Part shown: piece after piece, positions 32,383 to 41,114 of the stretch | Layout of the letters: the number at the start of each line of letters is the position of its first letter | Position numbering within the stretch: the first letter of the stretch is position 1 | Origin: Pyramidobacter sp. YE332 | Lineage (GTDB): Bacteria > Synergistota > Synergistia > Synergistales > Dethiosulfovibrionaceae | Direction of reading: 5' to 3' | Assembly (NCBI RefSeq): GCF_033060595.1 | Contig: NZ_CP133038.1 | Location: 496,001-560,000, forward strand | DNA: 64,000 nt | Made by a program: the position numbers and the translations under genes | Notes under the pieces: model-generated | The model's database searches: none | Seen by the model: only the letters and a program-made list of their open reading frames with translations | Told to the model about the DNA's origin: nothing

Positions 32383-34824
32383 ATGACGAAAAATGCAATG
32401 AAAAGGTGGCCGCTCCTGATCCTGGCCGTGTTTTTGTGGAGCGCGGCCGCGTGGGGCGCACCCTCGCCCGCGAGCGGGGATAAAACTCCGGTGGCCCTCG
32501 GCGATCAGTCGCCCGAAGCCGGCGAACCGGCGACTTTCAACGAAGGCATCCAGGCGTGGAGCTCCAAGGATTACGAGCTGGCCTACCGCATTTTTCAGGC
32601 CAACGCCGAAAAGGGATCGCCCCAGGCCATGACGGCTCTCGGCTATATGTACACGATGGGCAGCGGCGTCGCCGAAGATTTCGCGGTCGGCATGCGCTGG
32701 TACCGTATGGCCGCCGCCGCCGGCGAACCGTACGCCATGTACGCCCTCTACGAACTCATGCACGCGCATCCGGAGCGCGAGGCCCATCCCGGCGAGGCCA
32801 TGGAAATGCTCGAGGCCGCCATCGAGAAGAACATTCCCATGGCCTGTCAGGAATATTATCAGGTGCTTCTTCAGGAAGGGAAGGGCGGAGACGCGCTCGA
32901 ATACGTGAAAAAATGCGCCGAAGGCGAACAGCTCTGGGCCATGACCGTTTACGGCGCGGCGCTGGGCGAACGCGGATCCGCCGCGGAAGCGGCCGCCGGT
33001 CTGGAACTGCTGAAAAAAGCCGCGGCCAAGGGCGATGCGGCCGCCTATTACGTGGCCGCCGACATGGAAAAAAAACGCGGCCGCGTGGATGAAGCCAAAA
33101 GACTGCACGGGCTGGCGGCCAAGGCGGATTACGCCCCCTCCATGTACGAGCTGGGACGCCTCGCTCTGGACGAAGGCAAAGGCGCCGAAGCTTCCGAACT
33201 GCTGCTGAAGGCGGGCAAAAACGGCTCGTGGGGCGCCTACGTCCTGTTGGGACGCATGAGCGAAAAAGGCAAGACCGTGAAAAAGGATCCGGCGGCCGCA
33301 GCGCGCTACTACAAAATGGCCGCCGATGCCGGCGATCCCGCCGGATGCAACGAGCTGGGGCGCTTGACCGAAAAGGGGAACGGCATCGCGCAGTCTTATA
33401 CGGACGCTTACCGTCTTTACGCGCTCGGCGCCGAAGGCGGCAACGGCGAAGCCCTGTACAATCTGGGACGCATGGAGATCTACGGCCTCGGCACCGAGAA
33501 GAACGAACAGGCCGGTTTGGCCAAGCTGAAAAGAGCGGCCGAAATGGGCGAATCGGAAGCGATGACCGCCCTGGCAACGTTTTACATGGAGGGCAAGATC
33601 GTCGCCGCCAACCGCGGCGAAGCCCTGCGCCTTTACCGCGAAGCCGCCGAACACGGCAATCCGCGCGCGCAGTTCATCATGGGGGAGCAGCTCAAATCCG
33701 ACACCGACCGGGAAAAAATGGAGCAGGCTCTGAAATATTACGAGAGAGCCGCCGAGAGCGGCTCCGCCGACGCCCAGTTCGCGCTGGCCCAATGCTACTC
33801 CGACGATCGCTGGCACGCGCCCGATCTGGTCCGCGCCGTCAAGTGGTACAACGCCGCCGCCGAACAGGGGCATCCCGCGGCGATGTGCGCCATGGGCCTG
33901 TTCCGTCTCGACGCGGCCGAAAAGGACAGCGAGATCCGCGCCGCCGCGGCAATGATCGACCGGGCGGCGGAAGCCGGCTACGTCCCCGCCGAGTATACGC
34001 TGGGACTGCTGTACGAGCAGGGACAGCTGGGAGAGCGCGACATCCGCAGCGCCGTCATCCATTACCGGCGCGCCGCCGAACGCGGCGACGCCAACGCGCA
34101 GATCCGTCTGGCCGGCATCATGAAGCGCGGCGACTACGGTTATTCGGTCAATCTGCAGGAGTCGTTCCGCTGGTACCTCGCCGCCGCCCGGCAGGGCAGC
34201 GAACTGGCGCAGTGCAACGTGGCCGCCATGTACGCCGCCGGTTCGGGCGTGGACAAGGACGAACGCGAGGCTTTCCGCTGGTACACGGCTGCCGCCGAAG
34301 GCGGCAGCGCGCAGGCGCAGTACAACCTCGGCCTGATGCGGCTGCGTGGCATCGGCACCTGGAAAGATGCCGACGAGGCGCTCAAATGGCTGGAAGAATC
34401 CGCCAAATTGGGTTACGCCCCCGCTCAGAACCTGCTGGGCACGCTTTATTCCGAAGGCGTTGTGGTGAAGCGTTCCTTCGACGTGGCGCAGCGCTGGCTG
34501 CAGGCCGCCGCCGAGAGCGGCTCCGCCGCTGCGCAGTTCAATCTCGGGCTGCTCTACAGCTACAGCCCCGAGGGCGAACCCTCCGCGGCCATCAGCTGGT
34601 TCGAACAGGCGGCCAATCAGGGGCACGCGCTTGCCGCCTGGTACCTCGGCAGCGCTTATGAAGAAGGACGCGGCGTCGAAGCCGATTTTGCCAAAGCGCG
34701 CCAATATTACCAGCTTGCCCGCGACGCCGGCAGCAAACGCGCGGTCGAAGCCCTGCAGCGCCTCGACCGGAAGGAAAAAGAATCCCGCCTCGACGCCCTG
34801 CGCGGGACCGTCCCGCAGCGGTGA
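32383..34824 (+). CDS. Exported protein made almost entirely of Sel1 repeats (813 aa)
   Basis: A predicted periplasmic solenoid. A signal peptide (MKRWPLLILAVFLWSAAAWG, cleavage near WGA) is followed from about residue 45 to the end by roughly twenty Sel1-like 36-residue repeats. Examples are AMTALGYMYTMGSGVAEDFA, AQFALAQCYSDDRWHAPDL, AQYNLGLMRLRGIGTWKD and AAWYLGSAYEEGRGVEADF. Such solenoids bind protein partners and are often envelope adaptors in Gram-negatives. The ATG at 32383 has GAGG eight bases upstream; a second ATG five codons later is also possible. It is monocistronic and convergent with folD across a bidirectional terminator. It resembles the Sel1 protein at 14739 in type, but has no separate N-terminal domain. 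Confidence 0.86.
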   Translation: MTKNAMKRWPLLILAVFLWSAAAWGAPSPASGDKTPVALGDQSPEAGEPATFNEGIQAWSSKDYELAYRIFQANAEKGSPQAMTALGYMYTMGSGVAEDFAVGMRWYRMAAAAGEPYAMYALYELMHAHPEREAHPGEAMEMLEAAIEKNIPMACQEYYQVLLQEGKGGDALEYVKKCAEGEQLWAMTVYGAALGERGSAAEAAAGLELLKKAAAKGDAAAYYVAADMEKKRGRVDEAKRLHGLAAKADYAPSMYELGRLALDEGKGAEASELLLKAGKNGSWGAYVLLGRMSEKGKTVKKDPAAAARYYKMAADAGDPAGCNELGRLTEKGNGIAQSYTDAYRLYALGAEGGNGEALYNLGRMEIYGLGTEKNEQAGLAKLKRAAEMGESEAMTALATFYMEGKIVAANRGEALRLYREAAEHGNPRAQFIMGEQLKSDTDREKMEQALKYYERAAESGSADAQFALAQCYSDDRWHAPDLVRAVKWYNAAAEQGHPAAMCAMGLFRLDAAEKDSEIRAAAAMIDRAAEAGYVPAEYTLGLLYEQGQLGERDIRSAVIHYRRAAERGDANAQIRLAGIMKRGDYGYSVNLQESFRWYLAAARQGSELAQCNVAAMYAAGSGVDKDEREAFRWYTAAAEGGSAQAQYNLGLMRLRGIGTWKDADEALKWLEESAKLGYAPAQNLLGTLYSEGVVVKRSFDVAQRWLQAAAESGSAAAQFNLGLLYSYSPEGEPSAAISWFEQAANQGHALAAWYLGSAYEEGRGVEADFAKARQYYQLARDAGSKRAVEALQRLDRKEKESRLDALRGTVPQR

Positions 34825-34864
34825 GGGCGGCTCGCGCGGACGAGCGGGATACGGCGAGATGAAA

Positions 34865-34900
34865 AAATCGGCCGGGATCGTTGGGGATCCCGGCCGATTT
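34865..34900. terminator. Bidirectional terminator between the Sel1 gene and folD
   Basis: Fifteen-base perfect arms (34865-34879 and 34886-34900) around a six-base loop, with A or T runs on both sides. Confidence 0.85.
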
Positions 34901-34920
34901 GTGTTGGCGAAGATTTTTGA

Positions 34921-35769
34921 TTATTCGAGCGTCCGCTGCGCCGCTTCGATCACGTGCTTGGCGAGCACGGTGGTGGTGACGGAGCCGACGCCGCCGGGCA
35001 CGGGCGTGGAGGCGCGGGCCTTCTGCGCCGCTTCGGGGGCGACGTCGCCGCAGAGCTTGCCCTCGGCGTTCACGTTGATGCCCACGTCGATCAGCACCTG
35101 ATCGGGAGTGACGAACGCCTCGCCGACGGCTCCCGCGTGCCCCACGGCGGCCAGCAGCACGTCGGCGCCGCGGGCGACGGCGGCGGCGTCGCGGGTCTTG
35201 GTGTGGCAGATGGTCACGGTGGCGTTCTGCGCCAGCAGCATCATCGCCAGCGGGCGGCCGACGACGAGGCTGCGCCCGAAGACGACGGCGTTCGCGCCTT
35301 TCAGTTCGATCCGGTAATGCCTGAGGATCTCCATGCAGGCGGATGGCGTGCAGGGAGGAAAGCCCACGGCCTTGCCGGAATAAACGCCAGCCTGCGACGC
35401 GGCGGTGATGCCGTCCACGTCCTTTTCGGGGGCCAGCGCCGCGCGCACGACCGCTTCGTCGATGTGCTTCGGCAGCGGCATGAAGATCAGGCAGCCGTGG
35501 ATCGAAGCGTCGGCGTTGATTTTGGCGATGACTTCCAGCAGTTCGTCCTGCGAAGCTTCGGCGGGCAGCGCGAACTGTTTCACTTCCAGTCCCACGGTCG
35601 CGGCGCGCTTGGTCGCTCCTCGCTCGTAGGCGAGGTCGTCGCCGCGTTCGCCCATGCGCACGATGGCGAGGCAGGGGGAAACGCCGCGGTCTTTGAGCTT
35701 CTGCACGTCGTTTTTGAGCTGCGCGGTGAGGGCGGCGGCCACGGCCTTGCCGTCCAGGATCTGAGCCAT
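34921..35769 (-). CDS. folD: FolD-type methylenetetrahydrofolate dehydrogenase, cyclohydrolase site apparently lost
   Basis: FolD normally oxidises 5,10-methylene-THF to methenyl-THF and hydrolyses that to 10-formyl-THF. This 282-residue protein has family length and fold motifs: HGCLIFMPLPKHID, EKDVDGI, VVFGRSLVVGRPLAMMLL (Rossmann nucleotide site) and TPVPGGVGSVTTT. By ungapped comparison with E. coli FolD, Tyr50 is kept (Tyr48) and Asp121 is kept (Asp119), but catalytic Lys54 is Ala52 and Gln98 is Phe96. Those two residues are needed for the cyclohydrolase step, so this may be a dehydrogenase only. fchA lies 251 bases upstream on the same strand and could supply the missing activity. The ATG at 35769 is chosen; a GTG nine bases higher is possible. 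Confidence 0.92.
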   Translation of the reverse strand: MAQILDGKAVAAALTAQLKNDVQKLKDRGVSPCLAIVRMGERGDDLAYERGATKRAATVGLEVKQFALPAEASQDELLEVIAKINADASIHGCLIFMPLPKHIDEAVVRAALAPEKDVDGITAASQAGVYSGKAVGFPPCTPSACMEILRHYRIELKGANAVVFGRSLVVGRPLAMMLLAQNATVTICHTKTRDAAAVARGADVLLAAVGHAGAVGEAFVTPDQVLIDVGINVNAEGKLCGDVAPEAAQKARASTPVPGGVGSVTTTVLAKHVIEAAQRTLE

Positions 35770-36020
35770 AAAAATCACATGCCTTTCCTGATTGAAATCG
35801 GAGAACGAAAGCAGCCGCGGAGAAGCGGCGGAGCGGCGAAACGGAAAACAGGACAACGGGATTTCCAGAACGCTCTGCGAAAGGATTTGAAGGATTTCGC
35901 AAATATCCTGCTTCGCTGAAGGGGCGTTCAAAAAACGTCCTCTGCTTTTTTGCGCTTCACCCTGTCTGCCCTCCACTTCTTCGTTCCTCCGTGGTTGCCG
36001 TTGTTTTTGAGACAGGCGCG

Positions 36021-36653
36021 TCAGGCGCGCAGGGAATTCATGACGGTTTCGTAGATTTTGTCGGCGCGGCCGCGGCTGCCGGCCAGCATCTTTTCGGCGC
36101 GGGCGTCGATGGCGGCGGCGTTGGCGCGGTCTTTCATGGCTTTGGTGTTGATGAACACGTTCAGCGCCGCGCCTTCGAGCGCCGCGCGGCACAGGGCCGC
36201 GCCCACGCCGGCGTCGCTGACGGCCAGGCGCGAACCCTTTTCGGCGAAGACGGCCATCAGGCCGATGGCTTCGCAGCATTTCTCCATGATCCGCAGCGGC
36301 ACGCCGCAGGCGGCGCCCAGCGCCGCTTCCATGACGCGGTCTTTCTCCGCCCGCTGTTCTTCCGTGTCTTTGGGCAGGCCGTAAGCGGCGGCCAGCGGCG
36401 CGAAGACCTCGGCGTCCTGTTCCACCAACGCCAGCAGGTCGGCCTGCAGTGCGTCGCATTTGGCCTGCAGGCTTTTGATCTCCTCCTCGACGGCGGCGTA
36501 CTTCTTCTTGCCGACGGTGAGGCTGCCCACCATGTTGCCCAGCGCGGTTCCGATCGCGCCGCAGAGCGCGGACGCGCCGCCGCCGCCGGGCACGGGCGCT
36601 TTGGTGGCGAGGACGGCGACGAAATCGGAGCAGGATTTTTCGGTCATCTTCAT
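36021..36653 (-). CDS. fchA: Cyclodeaminase/cyclohydrolase family protein (methenyl-THF cyclohydrolase FchA)
   Basis: A 210-residue helical protein of the formiminotransferase-cyclodeaminase family. Members convert methenyl-THF to 10-formyl-THF (FchA) or deaminate formimino-THF. The signature APVPGGGGASALCGAIGTAL lies near residues 18-37, and NVFINTKAMKDRANAAAI is the C-terminal helical region. No formiminotransferase domain is attached. The ATG at 36653 follows AAAGGAG by ten bases. It is between fhs and folD on the same strand, and folD lacks cyclohydrolase residues, so the FchA role is favoured over histidine degradation. A parS-like palindrome lies 90 bases upstream. Confidence 0.88.
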   Translation of the reverse strand: MKMTEKSCSDFVAVLATKAPVPGGGGASALCGAIGTALGNMVGSLTVGKKKYAAVEEEIKSLQAKCDALQADLLALVEQDAEVFAPLAAAYGLPKDTEEQRAEKDRVMEAALGAACGVPLRIMEKCCEAIGLMAVFAEKGSRLAVSDAGVGAALCRAALEGAALNVFINTKAMKDRANAAAIDARAEKMLAGSRGRADKIYETVMNSLRA

Positions 36654-36742
36654 GGGACGAGTTCTCCTTTTTTTCGCGGTCATTCGAATTTGAAAAGGAA
36701 CATATAATTTGACGTCAGGTATCGACTGGCTCGGCGCGATGG

Positions 36743-36758
36743 ATTTCCACGTGGAACA
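36743..36758. promoter_or_regulatory. parS-like ParB/Spo0J binding site 2
   Basis: ATTTCCACGTGGAACA at 36743-36758 matches parS site 1 at 14 of 16 positions; its central 12 bases (36745-36756) are a perfect palindrome. It is intergenic, between fchA and the fhs terminator, 20 kb from site 1. Confidence 0.7.
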
Positions 36759-36784
36759 TTTTCGTGCCGGCGCGGCGCGTTTGA

Positions 36785-36825
36785 AAAAAGGCGGACTGTT
36801 TCACGCAGTCCGCCCGATTTTTTTA
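36785..36825 (-). terminator. Rho-independent terminator after fhs
   Basis: A nine-base perfect stem (36790-36798 with 36806-36814), seven-base loop, followed on the minus strand by six T. Confidence 0.85.
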
Positions 36826-38499
36826 GAACAGCCCCGAGATCTTGCCGTCGGAATCGACGTCGATGCGCTCGGCGGCGGGGATCTTGGGCAGCCCGGGCAT
36901 GGTCATGATCTCGCCCGTCAGCGCCACGATGAAGCCCGCGCCGGCGCTGACCTTGAGGTTGCGCACGGTGACTTCGAAACCGCGGGGCGCGCCCAGCAGC
37001 GTGGGATCGTCGGAGAAGCTATACTGCGTCTTGGCCATGCAGATGGGCAGATTACCGAAGCCCAGTTCTTCCAGCTGCTTCATCTGCTTGCAGGCGTTAG
37101 CCGTAAGGACGACGCCGTCGCCGCGGTAGATCTTTTTGACGATGGCGTCGAGCTTCTGCTCGATGGTCATGTCGAGGTCGTAGGCGTAGCTAAAGTCGTT
37201 GGGCAGCTCGCAGAGGCGCACCACTTCCCTGGCCAGCTCCACGCCGCCGTCGCCGCCCTTGCCCCAGACTTCCGACAGGGCCACGTTGACGCCCAGCTCG
37301 CGGCATTTGTCGGCGATGAGTTTCAGCTCGGCCTCGCTGTCGGTGGGGAAACGGTTGATCGCCACCACGGCGGGCAGCTTGTAGACCTTGGTGATGTTCT
37401 CCACGTGCTGCAGCAGGTTGGGCAGCCCCTTTTCGAGCGCGGCCAGATTCTCGTCGTTCAGCTCGGCCTTGGCGACGCCGCCGTGATGCTTGAGCGCGCG
37501 CACCGTGGCGACGACCACCACGGCCGAGGGCTTGAGCCCGGCGAAGCGGCACTTGATGTCGAGGAACTTTTCCGCGCCCAGGTCGGCGCCGAATCCGGCC
37601 TCCGTGATCGCGTAGTCGCCCATCTTCAGCGCCAGGCGCGTGGCCATGACGGAATTGCAGCCGTGAGCGATGTTGGCGAACGGGCCGCCGTGGATGAAGG
37701 CGGGCGTGTGCTCCAGCGTCTGCACCAGATTGGGCTTGAGCGCTTCCACCAGCAGCGCCGCCATGGCGCCCTGAGCGTGCAGGTCGCCGGCCGTGACGGG
37801 CTTGCCGCTGCGGCTGTAGGCGACGATGATGCGCGCCAGGCGGGATTTGAGGTCGTCGATGCCGGACGCGAGGCAGAAAACCGCCATGACCTCGGAAGCG
37901 ACGGTGATGTCGAAGCCGTCCTCGCGCGGCACGCCGTTGGCTTTGCCGCCAAGGCCGCAGACGATGCTGCGCAGCTGGCGGTCGTTCATGTCGACGCAGC
38001 GCCGCCAGATGATGCGGCGCGTGTCGACGTCGAGAGAATTGCCCTGCTGGATGTGGTTGTCGAGCATGGCGGCCAGAAGGTTGTTGGCCGCGCCGATGGC
38101 GTGAAAATCGCCCGTGAAGTGCAGATTGATGTCTTCCATGGGCACGACCTGGGCGTAGCCGCCGCCGGCCGCGCCGCCCTTGACGCCGAAGACGGGCCCG
38201 AGCGAAGGCTCGCGCAGCGCCACCATCACGTTCTTGCCGATCTTGCGCAGGCCGTCGGCCAGGCCGACCGTGGTCGTCGTCTTGCCTTCGCCGGCGGGCG
38301 TCGGCGTGATAGCCGTGACCAGCACCAGTTTGCCATCGGGGCGCGGGCAGTCTTTCAGCAGATTGACGTAATCGATCTTGGCTTTGGCGCGGCCATAGAA
38401 CTCCAGATACTTCCCGTCGATCCCCGCGCCGCGGGCGACTTCCTCGATCGGAAGCATAGGCGTTGACTGCGCGATCTCGATATCGGACGTGTAGGACAT
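36823..38499 (-). CDS. fhs: Formate-tetrahydrofolate ligase
   Basis: The enzyme interconverts formate + THF + ATP and 10-formyl-THF + ADP + Pi. In amino-acid fermenters it can run in reverse to conserve ATP from glycine or serine carbon. The 558-residue protein has the P-loop [14 protein letters not shown] at about residues 64-77 and [36 protein letters not shown] and [12 protein letters not shown], all typical. Length matches the family (550-560). The ATG at 38499 follows AAGGG. It lies with fchA and folD in a minus-strand one-carbon group, though each gap (170 and 251 bases) is large enough for separate promoters. GlyA is encoded at 55630. Confidence 0.96.
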   Translation of the reverse strand: MSYTSDIEIAQSTPMLPIEEVARGAGIDGKYLEFYGRAKAKIDYVNLLKDCPRPDGKLVLVTAITPTPAGEGKTTTTVGLADGLRKIGKNVMVALREPSLGPVFGVKGGAAGGGYAQVVPMEDINLHFTGDFHAIGAANNLLAAMLDNHIQQGNSLDVDTRRIIWRRCVDMNDRQLRSIVCGLGGKANGVPREDGFDITVASEVMAVFCLASGIDDLKSRLARIIVAYSRSGKPVTAGDLHAQGAMAALLVEALKPNLVQTLEHTPAFIHGGPFANIAHGCNSVMATRLALKMGDYAITEAGFGADLGAEKFLDIKCRFAGLKPSAVVVVATVRALKHHGGVAKAELNDENLAALEKGLPNLLQHVENITKVYKLPAVVAINRFPTDSEAELKLIADKCRELGVNVALSEVWGKGGDGGVELAREVVRLCELPNDFSYAYDLDMTIEQKLDAIVKKIYRGDGVVLTANACKQMKQLEELGFGNLPICMAKTQYSFSDDPTLLGAPRGFEVTVRNLKVSAGAGFIVALTGEIMTMPGLPKIPAAERIDVDSDGKISGLF

Positions 38500-38604
38500 G
38501 TGAACCCCAACCCTTCTGAATGAATTTTACGGCCGTCTGATCGTGCGACGCCGTAATTATGTTTCTTTACCGCTCGTAAAGCTTCAAGCCGAAACGCGGG
38601 GCGC

Positions 38605-39270
38605 TTACAGTATCTTGGCGAGACGCCGGTGGTAAAAGCCGAGCCAGTTTTCTTCGGCGTAACGGCCGCTTGCCTCCGGCTCGTGCGCTTCGATGGCGTC
38701 GATGATGGCGTTGTGCTCGCGTACGGACGCCATCTTGTCGGGGCCTCTCTCAAAATACAGATTTTCGCAGCGGTTGGCGTGAAGCGTCAACGTGTATATT
38801 ATATCAGAGATGTAAGCGTTGTCAGCCATCTCCAAAAGATATCCGTGGAATTGATTGTCGAAGGTGGCAAGTTTCTGATTTTCTCCCGCTTCGATAGCTT
38901 TCTGAAAAACGGCGTTCAATTCACGCAGTTTTTGTATGTCGCCGTTTTTCTGCTTCTGGCAGGCGAGCCGCGCCGCGCAGCCTGAAAGCAGCGCCAGCGC
39001 TTCGTAGATCGTGAACGTGTTGTTTTCGTCGAGCGGGGAGACGTGCGTCCCCTTCGACGGCTCGACATACACCAGTCCCTGCTCCGACAAACGCTGTAGC
39101 GCTTCGCGCACCGGCGTGCGGCTGACGTCGAAATACTCGGCGATTTCCTGATCGCTGATGCGTTCCCCGGGCTTCATGGTGCCGTTGACGATCCAGCTTT
39201 GGAGGGTCCTGTAGATTTTCTCTTTGGCGCTCTCGCGTATGAATTTTTGTTTTCTCTGAGGAATAGGCAT
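38605..39270 (-). CDS. GntR-family transcriptional regulator (FCD type)
   Basis: A 221-residue regulator. The winged helix-turn-helix is ISDQEIAEYFDVSRTPVREA with the wing VYVEPSKGTHVSPL, then an FCD effector domain (about 80-215) with FDNQFHGYLLEMADNAYI and EHNAIIDAIEAHEP, whose Asp/His residues usually hold a metal. The ATG at 39270 follows AGGGAA; the frame stays open 47 codons higher without support. It lies downstream of the amino-acid operon (39552-49724), separated by a terminator, on the same strand. It may control that operon or fhs. A 19-base imperfect palindrome at 39405-39423 is a possible operator in its upstream region. Confidence 0.88.
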   Translation of the reverse strand: MPIPQRKQKFIRESAKEKIYRTLQSWIVNGTMKPGERISDQEIAEYFDVSRTPVREALQRLSEQGLVYVEPSKGTHVSPLDENNTFTIYEALALLSGCAARLACQKQKNGDIQKLRELNAVFQKAIEAGENQKLATFDNQFHGYLLEMADNAYISDIIYTLTLHANRCENLYFERGPDKMASVREHNAIIDAIEAHEPEASGRYAEENWLGFYHRRLAKIL

Positions 39271-39482
39271 TGTTTTTTCCCTGGCTGTCGTTGAATTTTG
39301 TGCTGTACCGCTCGCCCTGATCCCGCGGCGCGCTTTTTGCCGCTTCGTAGAGGATTTATATACGATATGCAACAGAAACAAGTATAACATTTTTACGGAC
39401 AAGATACACAAAATACCTTTGTAAAATCACAGGGCAAAAAATAAAAGTTCGTAATGTTTGGGAGAAACGTTTCTTCAAATAA

Positions 39483-39539
39483 AAACGGCGGGACGCGGAG
39501 CGGAGGCTTTCGGCCTTTTCCATCCGCGGCCCGCCGTTT
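39483..39539 (-). terminator. Terminator of the TRAP/amino-acid operon
   Basis: A long stem (arms about 39483-39499 and 39523-39539, one mismatch) lies 13 bases after the stop of the last gene, followed on the minus strand by a TTTTTATTT run. Confidence 0.8.
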
Positions 39540-39551
39540 CGGGCGGAGCGA

Positions 39552-41027
39552 TTAATTCAGTCCCGTCGCGACGTTGAATTCTTCGATGAGTTTGTCGATC
39601 TTCGGAGCCATGGTACGGATCTCGCCCCAGTAATTGTCGGCGTCGTACCACTGGCTATGCAGTTCTTCGCTGGTTTTGCCCTGCTGCTCGATCCATGTGT
39701 AGTACTTCAGGTTATGGACGCGCAGGCGTTCGGGATAGGTGAGCTCCAGCGCATTATCGCTTTTTTGCCCGTGCAGGCGGCTCGCGAAGTCGACTTCGGC
39801 GTTAACGGCGCCGTACGCCCCGAATTCCGCTTCGAGTTCCTGCAGGCGCGAGCCGTACATTTCCATCGAGTCGGTAAGAATGGTGAAAACGACGTCGTGC
39901 TCGTCCATTTCGTAGTACTTGGCGGCCTTGATCGCGCTCAGCAAATTAGCGACGCCGGAAATGCCCAGCAGATCCAACTGTTCCGTAAGGGCCGCGGGCA
40001 CTCCCGCGCGGCGGAGGAATTCGCGACCGGCAGGTTCGTTGAACAGGCGGATCAGTGCCATGCAGTCGTTATCGTCGATGGCGGTGACCATGTCCGTGTT
40101 GCGCACGTTGTGTACCCAGGGCACGTGTTTGTCGCCGATGCCTTCGATGCGGTGTGCCCCCCAGCCGTTGCGCAGCAAGGTGGGGCATTGCAGCGCTTCG
40201 CTGGCGACGATCTTCATGCCGGGCCAGATCTGTTTCAGATAGTCGCCGCTGGCGATCGTCCCGGCGGAGCCGGTCGTGTAAACGGCCGCGGCGAGGCGGT
40301 CGCCCGGGCGCATGCAGCCTTTCGCCACTTCTTCGAGCGCGCCGCCCGTAACTTCGTAATGCCACAGATAATTGCCGAACTCCTCGAACTGGTTGAAGAT
40401 CACCACGTCGTCGCGGGTCGAGCGCAGTTCATGGACTTTGTCGTAAATTTCTTTGACGTTGCTCTCCGTGCCGGGCGTGGCGATGATCTCGCCGGCTACG
40501 GTGCGGAGCCAGTCGAAGCGTTCCTTGCTCATGCCTTCGGGGAGGATGGCGATGGAGCGGCAGCCGAGCAGCTGGGAGTTGTACGCACCGCCGCGGCAAT
40601 AGTTGCCCGTCGAAGGCCAGACGGCCCAATCGCGGGTTGGATCGAACTGTCCCGTGACAAGACGGGGTACAAGGCAGCCGAAACTTGCGCCGACTTTGTG
40701 GGCCCCGGTGGGGAACCATTTGCCGACGAGAGCGAAAATGCGCGCCTTCACTCCCGTCAGCGAGCTGGGAAACTCGATGAAGTTGACGCCGCCGTAGAGC
40801 CCGCCGGAAGTTTTGGGCTCGTTCTTCCAGGTGATGCGGAACAGGTTCAGCGGATTGACGTCCCACAAGCCGGTTTCTTTCAGTCCTTCCTTGACTTTCG
40901 CCGGCGTCTCCTTGTCGGGGTTTTTCATCTGGCGGAAAGTGGGGATGAGGATATGCCGCGATTTGGCGCGCTCGATGCCGTTCTTTCGTCTTTCCTTGTC
41001 GACGAGCAGGTTGATTTGGTCGTACAT
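39552..41027 (-). CDS. PLP-dependent fold-type II enzyme of unassigned function (491 aa)
   Basis: A cytoplasmic pyridoxal-phosphate enzyme of the tryptophan synthase beta/cysteine synthase superfamily. The predicted PLP lysine is Lys111 in FPTGAHKVGASFG. STGNYCRGGAYNSQLLG is the Asn/Gly loop that contacts the substrate carboxylate, and AVYTTGSAGTIASGDYL is the phosphate-binding loop. It is longer (491) than cysteine synthase or diaminopropionate ammonia-lyase (300-400), with an extra N-terminal 60 and C-terminal 100 residues. It is the last gene of the operon, after a threonine synthase-like gene. A beta-elimination or beta-replacement on an amino acid released by the hydrolases is likely; the substrate is unknown. 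Confidence 0.78.
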   Translation of the reverse strand: MYDQINLLVDKERRKNGIERAKSRHILIPTFRQMKNPDKETPAKVKEGLKETGLWDVNPLNLFRITWKNEPKTSGGLYGGVNFIEFPSSLTGVKARIFALVGKWFPTGAHKVGASFGCLVPRLVTGQFDPTRDWAVWPSTGNYCRGGAYNSQLLGCRSIAILPEGMSKERFDWLRTVAGEIIATPGTESNVKEIYDKVHELRSTRDDVVIFNQFEEFGNYLWHYEVTGGALEEVAKGCMRPGDRLAAAVYTTGSAGTIASGDYLKQIWPGMKIVASEALQCPTLLRNGWGAHRIEGIGDKHVPWVHNVRNTDMVTAIDDNDCMALIRLFNEPAGREFLRRAGVPAALTEQLDLLGISGVANLLSAIKAAKYYEMDEHDVVFTILTDSMEMYGSRLQELEAEFGAYGAVNAEVDFASRLHGQKSDNALELTYPERLRVHNLKYYTWIEQQGKTSEELHSQWYDADNYWGEIRTMAPKIDKLIEEFNVATGLN

Positions 41028-41114
41028 TTTGAGTCTCTCCTTAATAAATAAAATTGGGGGGAACGCCGAAGCGTATAAAAATGCCGCGGATGAGTCGTTT
41101 GGGCAAAAACGCCG

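Noticed and set aside
31825-34704. 959-codon minus-strand open frame antisense to the large Sel1 gene
   Set aside because: The composition is a reflection of repeated Ala/Glu codons in the real gene, with no domain resemblance.
35770-36020. Small gene or THF riboswitch between fchA and folD
   Set aside because: The minus strand stays open but has no ribosome binding site with a plausible start, and I see no THF-riboswitch core.
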